A program made the translations under genes and the position numbers. The notes under the pieces were generated by a model. It did no database searches and had not been told where the DNA came from. It saw only the letters and a program-made list of their open reading frames with translations. This document shows, one piece after another, positions 26,647-35,618 of a stretch of 64,000 nucleotides of DNA; positions within the stretch are counted from its first letter, which is position 1; every line of letters starts with the position of its first letter. Source of the stretch: Desulfotruncus arcticus DSM 17038 (GTDB taxonomy: Bacteria; Bacillota; Desulfotomaculia; Desulfotomaculales; Desulfallaceae). The stretch lies in assembly GCF_900113335.1 (NCBI RefSeq), contig NZ_FOOX01000015.1:1-64000 (forward strand), in the 5' to 3' direction.

Positions 26647-26996
26647 AACACTTTGGGGAAGCTGTCATCCTGTATTTACATTGTTCGGGGAAGGTGACCA
26701 AGTAATCATCTTTCCTATGGTGGCTGGGGCTAGGAATATTAGAATGTTTCGCGGTAAGACAAAAAAAACCGGCGTGTTTATGTGATTTAAGCGCCGGTGA
26801 GGAAGTAGCTGTAATATTTTAGCGGCAATGAGGCCGCCGGCGGCGCAAAAAAAAGGGCCAGTGCCGGTGGCCTTTTAATAGATGATTAATATCAGACAAT
26901 TCTGACATCAGTAGGTTTAGAATTGGTCGGTGGAGGTGGTTCTGGCAGATTTGTTTGGTGTTCCAAAACAACTTGACATTAAAAGGAGGTTTGATA
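26647..26996. other. Structured leader-like intergenic region before the symporter
   Basis: This 350-base gap has a hairpin (ACCGGCG/CGCCGGT, 26768-26798), a GCCGCCGGCGGC palindrome (26833-26844), an intrinsic terminator (26849-26877), a TCAGACAATTCTGA palindrome (26892-26905) and a poor -24/-12-like TGGCAGATTTGTTTGG (26943-26958). No known riboswitch core was recognised. Confidence 0.5.
26849..26877 (+). terminator. Intrinsic terminator before the symporter gene
   Basis: AAAAGGGCCA and TGGCCTTTT pair around GTGCCGG. It ends either the aldehyde dehydrogenase transcript or a leader RNA. Confidence 0.65.
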
Positions 26997-28577
26997 ATGG
27001 ATTTGGGAAACTATCAGCACACGAACATAGTGGCAATTGTATTTGGTATCTACATGCTTATGATGTTGCTGGTTGGTTGGTATTCATCCAAAAAGGTTGA
27101 CAGCACTACTGATTACATTGTTGCCGGCCGACGCCTGAGCTTGCCCTTTGTGGTGGGCACTCTCTTTGCCACCTGGTTTTGTGCCGGTACCATGATGGGC
27201 GGCGCTGCCAATGCTTATTTGTTCGGGAATCAGGGTGTTATATTTGATCCATGGGGAGCCGCATTGTGTTTGGTTTTAACGGGTTTATTTTTTGCCAGGA
27301 TGATGAGGCGCGGCGGCTACATGACCCTGGTTGATTTTTTTGAAATACGTTACGGTAAAGAAATGGGGCTTCTTTCAACCATAGTGGTGATAATTGCTGA
27401 ATCTGGTTGGGTGGGAGCCCAGTTGGTGGCTTTTGGTTCGATTTTGCAGATTTTTATGGGAGTTCCTTTATGGGCCGGTATAATAATTTCGTGTGTTGTG
27501 TTGGTTTTTTATACCTATATGGGTGGTATGTGGTCAGTAACCCTGACAGATGTGATTCAGATGATTATTTTAACAGCAGGCCTGTTACTGCTTTTGCCGG
27601 CGGTTATTTCCCATGTTGGCGGATGGGATCACTTTGTTGCCAACGCCAGTAACTGGGCTGAGCTTCCCGCCTTTGCCATGGGACCTGCGGGAGATGTGGG
27701 ATTTTTGGGCTACACCGGATTGCCCGGATGGTTTTACTACCTGGGTGCCTGGCTGGCAATTGGCGTCGGCAGCATACCGGCTCAGGACCTGATGGCCAGG
27801 GTGTTGTCTTCCAAGGATGAAAAGACTGCTGTGCGTGCTTCTTATATAGCGGCAATATTATATGTAACCATTGGCTTAATCCCGGTTATTGCAGGTATCG
27901 CCATGTTTGAAGTTAATCCCGATCTTGGTGTGCCGGATACGGAAATGATTTTGCCCTGGATGGCGATGAAATTCCTGTCACCCTTTGTTTGCGCTATTTT
28001 TGTTGCCGGCCTGGTGGCTGCGCTGATGTCCAGCGCAGACAGCGCACTGCTGGCCGCGTCTGCGGTGGTTGGCTATAACGGTTTGCGTTATTTTAAGCCT
28101 GATGCAAGTGACAGTGATACTTTAAGGCTCACCCGGATCATGGTGCCAATAGTGGCTATAGCATCATTGCTGCTGGCCTTATATGCTGAAACTATCTATC
28201 GTTTGATGGTAATTGCCTGGAGTGTCATTCTGGTGGGGCTGGCCGCTCCCTATGTCGGTGGTTATTTCTGGAAAAAAACCAACAAACCCGGGGCGCTGGC
28301 GGCGCTGTTTGGTGGATTTATTTCCTGGATTGCGTTTATTTTTTACTATCTGCCTGCCACCAGCGAAGCCAATGTTGGTATTATTGAGGAAGGCGTAGTT
28401 TACACAGAATGGGCTATTTGGGACGCGGTTTACATCGGATCGGTGCCGGCTTTCCTGGTCTCCATTGCATTACTGGTTGTTGTATCATTATTGACGCAGA
28501 AAAGCAGCCCCCCATCACCTTTAAAAGATATGGACGGCAATTTAATGCCTGTTAAAAACTGGTTTGGCGGCATATAA
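26997..28577 (+). CDS. Sodium:solute symporter (SSS family)
   Basis: A 526-aa protein with about 13 helices. SSS features are the N-terminal GWYSSKKVDSTTDYIVAGRRLSLP, TLFATWFCAGTMMGGAANAY, and ALMSSADSALLAASAVVGYN with the Na2-site serines. ATG 26997 follows AAAGGAGGT (26982-26990). Family members import proline, pantothenate, choline, sugars and polyamine-like solutes with Na+. Placed between the putrescine degradation genes and the agmatinase, it may import agmatine, putrescine or a related guanidino compound; the substrate cannot be read from sequence. Confidence 0.93.
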   Translation: MDLGNYQHTNIVAIVFGIYMLMMLLVGWYSSKKVDSTTDYIVAGRRLSLPFVVGTLFATWFCAGTMMGGAANAYLFGNQGVIFDPWGAALCLVLTGLFFARMMRRGGYMTLVDFFEIRYGKEMGLLSTIVVIIAESGWVGAQLVAFGSILQIFMGVPLWAGIIISCVVLVFYTYMGGMWSVTLTDVIQMIILTAGLLLLLPAVISHVGGWDHFVANASNWAELPAFAMGPAGDVGFLGYTGLPGWFYYLGAWLAIGVGSIPAQDLMARVLSSKDEKTAVRASYIAAILYVTIGLIPVIAGIAMFEVNPDLGVPDTEMILPWMAMKFLSPFVCAIFVAGLVAALMSSADSALLAASAVVGYNGLRYFKPDASDSDTLRLTRIMVPIVAIASLLLALYAETIYRLMVIAWSVILVGLAAPYVGGYFWKKTNKPGALAALFGGFISWIAFIFYYLPATSEANVGIIEEGVVYTEWAIWDAVYIGSVPAFLVSIALLVVVSLLTQKSSPPSPLKDMDGNLMPVKNWFGGI

Positions 28578-28634
28578 AGCATAATTCTGTTATAATGATT
28601 CTGCTATAATAATATTGGGATAAAAATAATCTGG

Positions 28635-28668
28635 TCCGGGGCTGGTTGGATCCCCGCCCCGGCTTTGT
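28635..28668 (+). terminator. Terminator after the symporter
   Basis: CCGGGGC pairs with GCCCCGG around a 13-base loop and is followed by CTTTGT. The T-run is short. Confidence 0.5.
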
Positions 28669-28731
28669 CATTGTTAGTAGCGAGTGACTTGGCAATTTCA
28701 AAAAAGGGCTGATCAGCAAAGAGGTGAAAAA

Positions 28732-29658
28732 ATGATTGACACCCATCCATGGGGAAAATTATTAACAGAAAATGCAGCTGAAGCCGGGGTTTACGTGCTG
28801 GGGGTGCCCTTTGATTTGGCCGTCAGCTGCGGCAAGGGAGCCGCCCTGGCCCCGGAAAAGATCAGATACCTGTCCAGGTACCAGCCGGCCACTACGGAAA
28901 CAGGAGCCATCATCAACAAAATTAAAATTATGGATGTGGGTGATATCCCGCTGGACCTTAACTGGGAGCGTTACTATAAAACGGTGGAAGATAAGGCTTT
29001 TGAATTGTTGTCCGATAACAAGTTCTGCCTGTTTATCGGCGGCGACCACTCGGTAACCATACCCCTGCATAAAGCCTTCGGCAGGTCGTGTGCCGGCAAG
29101 GGGAGGTTCGGTGTGATTCATTTTGATGCCCATTGCGACCTCTGTGACTCCTATGATGGGCACGGCTGGTCCCACGCGTGCACTGAAAGAAGAGCCATTG
29201 AAGAAGTTATCAGGCCTGAAGATTTAACGCTGTTTGGGATACGCTCCTATGAAATTGAAGAGTTGGAGCTGTTGGCGCGTCACCCGGAAATAAAAGTAAT
29301 TACAGCCTGTGACCTGTATCATGGCGGTATTGAACAGGCCTTTGAAGAGATTATGAAGCGCTATGCCGGTTACGACTCCATCTATTTTACCCTGGATATT
29401 GATGTGCTGGACCCGGCCTTTGCGCCCGGCACGGGTACGCCTGAGGCCGGGGGGCTTTCCAGCCGGCAGCTGCTTGAATTGGTAAAACTGATGGTGGATA
29501 AACTGCCGGTAAAAGCCATGGATATTGTGGAGGTATCGCCCAGTCAGGACCATTCCGACATAACCTCCTGGGCGGCCCTAAAAATTATCTATGAAGTTAT
29601 TGGCTGTCTAAATAAGAAAAGACAGGAGACAGGAGTCAGGATTCAGAATAAAAAATAG
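28732..29658 (+). CDS. speB: Agmatinase-family ureohydrolase
   Basis: The 308-aa start is ATG 28732 after GAGGTG (28721-28726). All binuclear Mn ligands are visible: GGDHSVT, FDAHCDLCD and LDIDVLDPAFAPGTGTPEAGG. The N-terminal GVPFDLAVSCGKGAALAPEKIR is of agmatinase type. The usual reaction is agmatine to putrescine plus urea, which would feed the aminotransferase at 23766; guanidinobutyrase, giving GABA directly, is an alternative. The last dozen codons (RQETGVRIQNKK) are made of the GGAGTCA heptad repeat, so the repeat has replaced or extended the natural C-terminus. Confidence 0.9.
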   Translation: MIDTHPWGKLLTENAAEAGVYVLGVPFDLAVSCGKGAALAPEKIRYLSRYQPATTETGAIINKIKIMDVGDIPLDLNWERYYKTVEDKAFELLSDNKFCLFIGGDHSVTIPLHKAFGRSCAGKGRFGVIHFDAHCDLCDSYDGHGWSHACTERRAIEEVIRPEDLTLFGIRSYEIEELELLARHPEIKVITACDLYHGGIEQAFEEIMKRYAGYDSIYFTLDIDVLDPAFAPGTGTPEAGGLSSRQLLELVKLMVDKLPVKAMDIVEVSPSQDHSDITSWAALKIIYEVIGCLNKKRQETGVRIQNKK

Positions 29659-29707
29659 GACTGGGCGAGGGCATTCTGACTACTGACTCCTGAATTCTGA
29701 CTCCTGA
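29621..29707. repeat. Heptad repeat element, inverted pair C
   Basis: The left arm (29621-29649, GACAGGAGACAGGAGTCAGG...) lies inside the 3' end of the agmatinase gene. The right arm (29673-29707) is the inverted array CTGACTACTGACTCCTGA... The stop codon of the gene is between the arms. Confidence 0.85.
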
Positions 29708-29735
29708 AAAGGCCGGGGCTTACCCCGGCCTTTTC
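29706..29735. terminator. Terminator between convergent genes
   Basis: A perfect 13-bp stem (GAAAAGGCCGGGG and complement, loop CTTA) has A- and T-runs on its sides, so it can stop both the agmatinase transcript and the opposing activator transcript. Confidence 0.8.
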
Positions 29736-29741
29736 AATAAA

Positions 29742-29860
29742 GAAGACTTGGTTCAGGTGGGGTTTTGACCCCACCTGAACCTTAGTCGCACTTATTTCGA
29801 GTTTATCGCCGCTTAACTCCCGCCTGTAGAGGCGGGAGTCTTAGCGGCGGTTAACGAGAT
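29742..29860 (-). repeat. 120-bp double-hairpin element, copy 2 (inverted)
   Basis: Reverse complement of the element at 3611-3730, with one substitution in the hairpin loop and a one-base-shorter arm. It abuts the stop codon of the activator gene. The two copies face each other across 26 kb. Confidence 0.88.
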
Positions 29861-31686
29861 CAAAGCTTAATTCCGTACTGTTTAATTTTCCTGTATAAAG
29901 TAGCCCTGCTGATGCCCAGCGCTGTTGCAATCTCTTTCTTGCTGTAATTGTGGCTGGAAAGCTCCATTATTTTTGCAGCCAGTAAATCCTTTTCCATATT
30001 GCCCAGGTCATCCTTAAAATTGGTTTCAGCCGGGGGGGTGCCGTTGTTGAGCCAGTGTCCGCTGACCCTTTTGGGAATGCTCTCAAGGGTTATAATTCTG
30101 CCGGGCTCCATATTCACCGCGTATTCCACCGCGTTTTCCAGTTCCCTGACGTTGCCGGGCCACTCGTATTGGATAAACGCCTGGCGCGCATTTTCACTGA
30201 AAGCGTCGATAATCTTGCCCAGCAGGTCGCGATATTTATCCAGGAAATAATCCATGAGTATGGCAATATCTTCTTTCCGGTTGCGCAGCGGAGGGATAAA
30301 TAAAGGAATCACGTTAAGCCTGTAAAATAAGTCCTCTCTGAACTCCCCTGTTCTGCACATTGCTTCCAGGTCCCTGTTGGTGGCGGCCACAATTCTTACG
30401 TCTACCGGAATCGGATGATTGCCTCCCACCCTTTCCACCTGGCGCCGCTGGATAGCGTGCAGCAGTTTAACCTGCAAATGCAATGGGAGGTCCCCTATTT
30501 CATCCAAAAATATTGTCCCCTCGTTGGCCAGTTCAAATTTTCCGGGGCGTCCACCCTTGCGGGCTCCGGTAAAGGCCCCCTCTTCGTAGCCGAACAGCTC
30601 ACTTTCCAGCAGTGTTTCAGGAATGGCGCCGCAGTTGACGATGACCAGCGGTTTATTGCGCCTGGGACTGGTGTAGTGAATGGCCCGGGCGAATAATTCC
30701 TTGCCGGTTCCGCTTTCGCCGGTGATTAAAATAGTTGAAGAGCCTTTGGCCACCCTCAATGCCTGATACTTGACCTCGCGGATTTTTTTGCTGTTGCCCT
30801 TGATGTGATCCAACTCCAGGGCTATTTTATTGTCCGTCAGGTTATAGGCCATCTGCCTGGCGTCCGACATATTCCTAAATGATATAACTGCCCCCATGGG
30901 CTTTTCCTCCAGCCAAACCGGAGTAGCTGTTACCAGAAGATGCATCTGGTTGGGGGGGGTGCCGCAAAGCTCTTCCTTCTCCCGGTAACCAACCCCTGTT
31001 TTAGTCACTTTAACCGCCGGTGAATCAGGCCAGATTTCTTCTATATGCAGGCCCAGCAGGTGCTTGCTCGGAATGCCGATTATCGACTCGGCGTATTTAT
31101 TGCAGTGAATGATTATATTATCCCGGTTGATTGAAATAATACCCTGGTTGATGGTTTCGATAATGACGTTTAATTTGTTGGAGGTAATCTCCAGGCGGTT
31201 GTAGGCTTCAACCTCGGAAACCCTGGAAGCCAGCAGAAAAGCCATGCGGTTGAGGAAATTAAGCAGTTGGTCCTTTTTATCCATCAGCTGGTTTTTTTGC
31301 TTTTCGTCAAAGGCAACCAGAGACAATACGCCAATAACTTTGCCGCGCAGTTTAATCGGGCAGCAAATTTCCCCCATTTCGCCCATTAAAATAGGGCCGT
31401 AAAATTCAGCCTCCGGGTCCTCAATAATGATAGGGTCACCGGTTTTCAACACCCTCGTGTAGATAAAATCCCCATCTGTATGCCAGGCTTCATCATCCTT
31501 GGTGCCGATCAGGTTTTTATACTTTCCTGTGCCGGCCACAATGTTATATTGATCGTCCAATATTTCGGTTTCCACGTCCAAAACGGCGGAAACGGCTTCG
31601 GCAACCTGTTGTGCCGTGTCCGATATTGACTTTAATTGGGGCGGTTCCTTCGTTGAAGGTGTGTCTCCTCTCCTCAAAAGAGACAT
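29860..31686 (-). CDS. Sigma-54-dependent activator with GAF and PAS domains
   Basis: A 608-aa enhancer-binding protein. An N-terminal GAF-like sensor (about residues 20-160: VLDVETEILDDQYNIVAGTGKY, GEICCPIKLRGKVIGVLSLV) precedes a PAS domain (about 175-285), the AAA+ domain (about 310-540; GESGTGKE, EEGAFTGARKGG, FLDEIGDL) and a Fis-type helix-turn-helix (KKEIATALGISRATLYRKIKQYG). The HTH differs from the other three activators in the window. TGAGACA sites occur upstream of its own start and before the sigma-54 promoter at 23619, so it likely activates the putrescine genes. The signal is probably a polyamine or derived compound (inference). Confidence 0.93.
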   Translation of the reverse strand: MSLLRRGDTPSTKEPPQLKSISDTAQQVAEAVSAVLDVETEILDDQYNIVAGTGKYKNLIGTKDDEAWHTDGDFIYTRVLKTGDPIIIEDPEAEFYGPILMGEMGEICCPIKLRGKVIGVLSLVAFDEKQKNQLMDKKDQLLNFLNRMAFLLASRVSEVEAYNRLEITSNKLNVIIETINQGIISINRDNIIIHCNKYAESIIGIPSKHLLGLHIEEIWPDSPAVKVTKTGVGYREKEELCGTPPNQMHLLVTATPVWLEEKPMGAVISFRNMSDARQMAYNLTDNKIALELDHIKGNSKKIREVKYQALRVAKGSSTILITGESGTGKELFARAIHYTSPRRNKPLVIVNCGAIPETLLESELFGYEEGAFTGARKGGRPGKFELANEGTIFLDEIGDLPLHLQVKLLHAIQRRQVERVGGNHPIPVDVRIVAATNRDLEAMCRTGEFREDLFYRLNVIPLFIPPLRNRKEDIAILMDYFLDKYRDLLGKIIDAFSENARQAFIQYEWPGNVRELENAVEYAVNMEPGRIITLESIPKRVSGHWLNNGTPPAETNFKDDLGNMEKDLLAAKIMELSSHNYSKKEIATALGISRATLYRKIKQYGIKL

Positions 31687-31769
31687 GGCTTATGTCCCCT
31701 TTCCCTTTCTCTTATTAAGATAAACATTCTTGATTGCTGCATTGGAATCCTGTTCAATTACCATAAAAC

Positions 31770-31827
31770 TGTCTCACAAGTGAAAAAATATTTTCAAAGA
31801 TGAGACAAATGTAACAATAATGAGACA
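31770..31827. promoter_or_regulatory. Three TGAGACA-type activator sites
   Basis: TGTCTCA at 31770, TGAGACA at 31801 and TGAGACA at 31821 are spaced 31 and 20 bases, close to whole helical turns, just upstream of the divergent activator gene. The same motif precedes the sigma-54 promoter at 23619. Confidence 0.6.
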
Positions 31828-32025
31828 AATTAATCAGTATATTTGAGGGAGTATTGCATGAATTTTGCTGGTTTTTGATTAAGTATTAAATTTGCAAGAA
31901 AATATTTTAAATATGAAACCCGTCACGAAGGAATTAATGCAAACCTAGATTGAATTAATCACAAATTGCATTAATAAAGTAAAGGGTGTGCGGTTTGCAG
32001 ATTGTGTATTGTATACAGCATGATT

Positions 32026-32065
32026 GCCCAAGCAAATAATGCTTTTGAGCATTATTTGCTTGGGC
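32026..32065. repeat. Perfect 18-bp hairpin upstream of gdh
   Basis: GCCCAAGCAAATAATGCT and its exact complement flank TTTG. No T-run follows, so it is probably an operator or an RNA structure and not a terminator. It is 168 bases before the dehydrogenase start. Confidence 0.6.
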
Positions 32066-32233
32066 CGGTTAGTCAAATTCCCCCTAATAGCAGCAGGGTA
32101 AATATCGAGAATGCTGGCATTGCTTTTGCTTTTATTTAGCAATAACTAATAGTTAACAACAAGTAACAGCAGGTAGGCTAATATCAAGCAAGTCAACTTG
32201 AAAATCAAAAGCAAATGTTAGGGAGGGGTAATC

Positions 32234-33532
32234 ATGACCCAGGAAATCAACTGTTTTGAAATTGTTAAAGATTTGATCGATACCTCCGTCAAAAAATTAA
32301 ATTTAAACAAGTCGGTATACAATATCCTAAGTGAGCCACAGCGGGTTCTTACAGTTCAAATTCCGGTCCAAATGGATGACGGCGAAATTAGAATTTTTAC
32401 CGGTTACCGGTCTCAGCATAACAATGCTCTTGGTCCTTATAAAGGTGGCATCAGGTTCCACCAGGATGTAAACCTGGATGAGGTTAAAGCTCTTTCAACC
32501 TGGATGAGTTTAAAATGCGCCGTACTGAACGTTCCATATGGCGGTGGCAAAGGCGGGATTATTGTTAATCATAAAGAGCTGTCACAGGGGGAACTGGAGC
32601 GGCTGAGCCGGGGTTACATCAGGGCGATTGCGCCCGTACTCGGTGCCGATCTGGATATACCGGCCCCTGACGTTGGAACCAACGGCCAGGTTATGAGCTG
32701 GATGATGGATGAATTTTCCCGTTACCGCGGCCAGAACGAGTTTGGTATGATTACGGGCAAACCGGTGATTGTCGGCGGCTCGATGGGCAGGGTGGAAGCC
32801 ACCTCGCGCGGGTGTGTCTTCACTATCCGCGAGGCGGCCAAAGTAACAGGGCTTGAACTTAATGGAGCAACGGTAGTAGTGCAGGGCTTTGGCAATGTTG
32901 GCAGTATAGCGGCGCGTTTGCTGCAGCAAGAAGACGGTTGCCGTATTCTGGCCGTAAGTGACTCAACCGGCAGCGCCTATAACCCCAATGGTCTGGACAT
33001 TGCAGCTGTGGAAGAATTCAAAGCTCGCACCGGCAGCGTTAAAGGATTCCCCGGCAGCAAAGATATCAGTAATGATGAGCTGCTGTCCCTGGAATGTGAC
33101 ATACTGGTTCCGGCTGCGCTGGAAAACCAGATTACAGATAAAAACGCAGCCAAAATTAAAGCTAAAATTATCGCTGAAGGCGCCAACGGTCCCACGACGC
33201 CCGAAGCCGACCGCATTCTGGCGGATAAGAAAATCCTGGTGCTGCCGGATGTGCTGGCTAATGCCGGTGGCGTAACCGTATCCTACTTTGAATGGGTGCA
33301 AAACCAATACGGCTATTACTGGAATGAAGAAGAAGTAAATAACAGACTGGAAAGAAAGATGGTTGAGGCCTTTAACAACGTCTACGGACTTTACCGGAAG
33401 CGCAAAGACGTCGATATGAGAGGCGCGGCCTATATGGTGGCAATCGAGCGCATCAGTCAGGCCATGTACATGAGGGGCTGGCTGGGCAACCAGGTATACC
33501 AGGAAGTTAAACGCGAGGTCAAGTTAGCCTAA
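32234..33532 (+). CDS. gdhA: Glutamate dehydrogenase (Glu/Leu/Phe/Val family)
   Basis: A 432-aa hexameric-type enzyme. The substrate lysine region reads GPYKGGIRFHQDVNLDEVKALSTWMSLKCAVLNVPYGGGKGGI, followed by DIPAPDVGTNGQVMSWMMDEFS and the nucleotide site VVVQGFGNVGSIAARLL. It interconverts glutamate with 2-oxoglutarate and ammonium. In this setting it would regenerate 2-oxoglutarate for the two aminotransferases and release the amino groups as ammonium. RBS is GGGAGGGG. Leucine/phenylalanine dehydrogenases share the fold, but length and motifs fit GDH. Confidence 0.93.
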   Translation: MTQEINCFEIVKDLIDTSVKKLNLNKSVYNILSEPQRVLTVQIPVQMDDGEIRIFTGYRSQHNNALGPYKGGIRFHQDVNLDEVKALSTWMSLKCAVLNVPYGGGKGGIIVNHKELSQGELERLSRGYIRAIAPVLGADLDIPAPDVGTNGQVMSWMMDEFSRYRGQNEFGMITGKPVIVGGSMGRVEATSRGCVFTIREAAKVTGLELNGATVVVQGFGNVGSIAARLLQQEDGCRILAVSDSTGSAYNPNGLDIAAVEEFKARTGSVKGFPGSKDISNDELLSLECDILVPAALENQITDKNAAKIKAKIIAEGANGPTTPEADRILADKKILVLPDVLANAGGVTVSYFEWVQNQYGYYWNEEEVNNRLERKMVEAFNNVYGLYRKRKDVDMRGAAYMVAIERISQAMYMRGWLGNQVYQEVKREVKLA

Positions 33533-33564
33533 ATTGTAAAAATAATTTAGGGGAGTGATCATTT

Positions 33565-33735
33565 ATGACGGGGTGTCCAATGGCTTATTCCGACCCGTGC
33601 AAATACTGTGAGCATTACGGTAAATGCGTGCCTAGTCAGGCAGTGCGCAAGCTCGAAGATCTGGAAAGGCAAATTAAAGAATTAAAACGCATGCTGGATA
33701 GAAACGACAAATCCCGCTATGTCCGGATTAGCTAA
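33565..33735 (+). CDS. Small Cys-rich coiled-coil protein
   Basis: A 56-aa ORF from ATG 33565 (GGGGAGTG, 33550-33557, before it) to TAA 33733. The N-terminal half has four Cys in the pattern C-x7-C-x2-C-x5-C (CPMAYSDPCKYCEHYGKC), suitable for a metal site; the C-terminal half is a charged helix (LEDLERQIKELKRMLDRN) likely to form a coiled coil. It follows glutamate dehydrogenase by 32 bases and shares its terminator, so it may be a partner or regulator of it. No family is recognised. Confidence 0.7.
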   Translation: MTGCPMAYSDPCKYCEHYGKCVPSQAVRKLEDLERQIKELKRMLDRNDKSRYVRIS

Positions 33736-33818
33736 CTATATTGGCCATAATCAAAAACGAAATATTGTGTGCAATCAAGCATACAATTTAATTCATACAA
33801 GTTTGTCTTCCTATAACA

Positions 33819-33848
33819 GACCCGTGCTTACACGGGTCCCTTTTTTTC
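33819..33848 (+). terminator. Terminator of the gdh operon
   Basis: GACCCGTG and CACGGGTC pair around CTTA and are followed by CCTTTTTTT. Confidence 0.85.
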
Positions 33849-33884
33849 CCCAAGGGTAGTATAATGGGGAGAGGGGGTGTGGGG

Positions 33885-35618
33885 ATGCAATTGACTACCG
33901 GTAGTCACGGGGTAATAACAGCTGATGCTGCGGGCAGAATAACCATGTTGAATGATGCGGCCAGGGCCCTTTTGGGGCTTGAACTGCGCAGTGTGATCGG
34001 CAGGTCGGTAAAAGAGATTATTCCCGACACCAGACTCACTGACGTTATGCTGGATGACCGGGAAAGCAAAGAGGAAAAGATTAGTGTTGGCGGCAAAAGA
34101 CTGATTGTCAGCCGTACCCCGGTTTATGAAAATGCCAGGCTGGTAGGTTCTATTTTTATTGTTCAAGATACCTCGGAGCTGGAAAAAGTTAAAGAGCAGA
34201 TGCTGGAGCTTAAACAGGCCAAAGATGAACTGGAGGTTATTCTTAATTCTTCCTATGATGAAATTTTTGTCATTGACGGGAAGGGCATTACCAGAAAGAT
34301 CAATAAGGCCGGTGAAAGCTTTTATGGTGTTGATACAAATAAAATGATTGGCAGAAACGTAACTGAACTAGAAGAAAATGGTTATTTTTCTCCTTCTGTG
34401 ACCCGGCTGGTTTTTGACAGGAAAGAACGGGCCACAATAACCCAGACGACCCGCAGCGGCAAAGAGCTGATTGTGACCGGGAACCCTGTTTTCGATGAAA
34501 ATGGCAACATTACCAGGGTTGTGGTTAATTCACGTGATATTTCCGAGCTATCCAGCCTGCGCCGGCTGTTAAAAGATACCGAGCGTTTGGCCGATAATTA
34601 CCGCAAACAGGTGCTGCAGCTGAAAAGCGAACAGAAAGGCGCGCAGCGCGATTTGATAGCTTCCAGCCCGCAGATGCTGACGCTGCTGGAAATGGTGGAT
34701 AAGGTTGCGGCCGTTGACAGTACTGTTTTGATAACGGGCGAGTCCGGGGTGGGCAAGGGTGTTGTGGCGGCCAGAATCCATAACATGAGTTCCCGCAGTA
34801 CCGGGCCTTTTGTCACCATCAACTGCGGGGCTATTCCGGAAAACCTGCTGGAGTCCGAATTGTTCGGATACGTCCCGGGGGCTTTTACGGGAGCCCGCAA
34901 GGGGGGCAAAAAAGGCCTGATTGAAATGGGTAACGGGGGCACGGTATTCCTCGATGAAATAGGCGAGCTTCCCCTCAACCTGCAGGTTAAACTGCTGCAC
35001 GTCATTCAGCAGAAAAATGTGCTTCCGGTGGGCGGAACGGCCCCGGTGGAGGTTGATGTAAGGTTTGTTGCCGCTACCAACCGCGATCTTAAAAAGATGG
35101 TTCAGGAAGGCTCTTTCAGGGAGGACTTGTTTTACAGGCTCAATGTCATACCCATGGAAATTCCGCCGCTGCGTGAGCGGCGGGAAGATGTGGATGTGCT
35201 GCTTGGCTATTACCTGGACCTGTTTAATAAAAAATATGGTATGGCCAAAAAGTTTACCCCGGAGGTTAGGGAGGTTTTGGACCGGTACAGCTGGCCCGGT
35301 AACGTCAGGGAAGTTGAAAATATTGTGGAGAGGCTTGCGGTTACGTCGGACGGGACGGAGATTAAGCCTGTCCATCTGCCGGATTATGTGCTTAGCCGGA
35401 TAAGTGAAAAAAACAATAAAATTTATATTCCTGATCTTTGCCCGTTGGATGAAGCGGTGCAAGAGGTGGAGAAGCAATTGCTTGAAAAGGCCTTCAAGAC
35501 GTTCGGCAACACTTATCGCATGGCGGAGGCCCTCAATATTAATCAATCAACGGTGGTTCGCAAAATGAAAAAATATCTCTCTGCGCCGAAAAGAAGACCC
35601 GGGCCCAAGAAACAATAA
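33885..35618 (+). CDS. Sigma-54-dependent activator with two PAS domains (second copy of the 17782 type)
   Basis: A 577-aa protein; ATG 33885 is preferred because GAGGGGG (33871-33877) precedes it, though ATG 33864 is in frame. PAS domains lie at about 8-105 and 115-220 (NSSYDEIFVIDGKGITRKINK), the AAA+ domain at about 255-490 (GESGVGKG, VPGAFTGARKGG, FLDEIGEL), and the helix-turn-helix at the end (RMAEALNINQSTVVRKMKKYL). The HTH is nearly that of the activator at 17782, so the two may share binding sites. Its own target is unclear; gdh just upstream is the nearest candidate. Confidence 0.93.
   Translation: MQLTTGSHGVITADAAGRITMLNDAARALLGLELRSVIGRSVKEIIPDTRLTDVMLDDRESKEEKISVGGKRLIVSRTPVYENARLVGSIFIVQDTSELEKVKEQMLELKQAKDELEVILNSSYDEIFVIDGKGITRKINKAGESFYGVDTNKMIGRNVTELEENGYFSPSVTRLVFDRKERATITQTTRSGKELIVTGNPVFDENGNITRVVVNSRDISELSSLRRLLKDTERLADNYRKQVLQLKSEQKGAQRDLIASSPQMLTLLEMVDKVAAVDSTVLITGESGVGKGVVAARIHNMSSRSTGPFVTINCGAIPENLLESELFGYVPGAFTGARKGGKKGLIEMGNGGTVFLDEIGELPLNLQVKLLHVIQQKNVLPVGGTAPVEVDVRFVAATNRDLKKMVQEGSFREDLFYRLNVIPMEIPPLRERREDVDVLLGYYLDLFNKKYGMAKKFTPEVREVLDRYSWPGNVREVENIVERLAVTSDGTEIKPVHLPDYVLSRISEKNNKIYIPDLCPLDEAVQEVEKQLLEKAFKTFGNTYRMAEALNINQSTVVRKMKKYLSAPKRRPGPKKQ

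Larger units (their letters stand above)
31687..32233. other. Divergent 547-bp region between the activator and glutamate dehydrogenase
   Basis: It contains three TGTCTCA/TGAGACA sites (31770-31827), a weak GG-N10-GC sequence (AGGGTGTGCGGTTTGCA, 31984-31999) and a perfect 18-bp hairpin (32026-32065). No gene is seen; it is AT-rich. Confidence 0.6.

Noticed and set aside
26943..26958. TGGCAGATTTGTTTGG considered as a sigma-54 promoter for the symporter
   Set aside because: The -24 half fits but the -12 GC is missing at the required distance.
31984..31999. AGGGTGTGCGGTTTGCA considered as a sigma-54 promoter for gdh
   Set aside because: Only GG and TTGC match; the rest of the -24 box differs, so it was kept as a note and not a feature.
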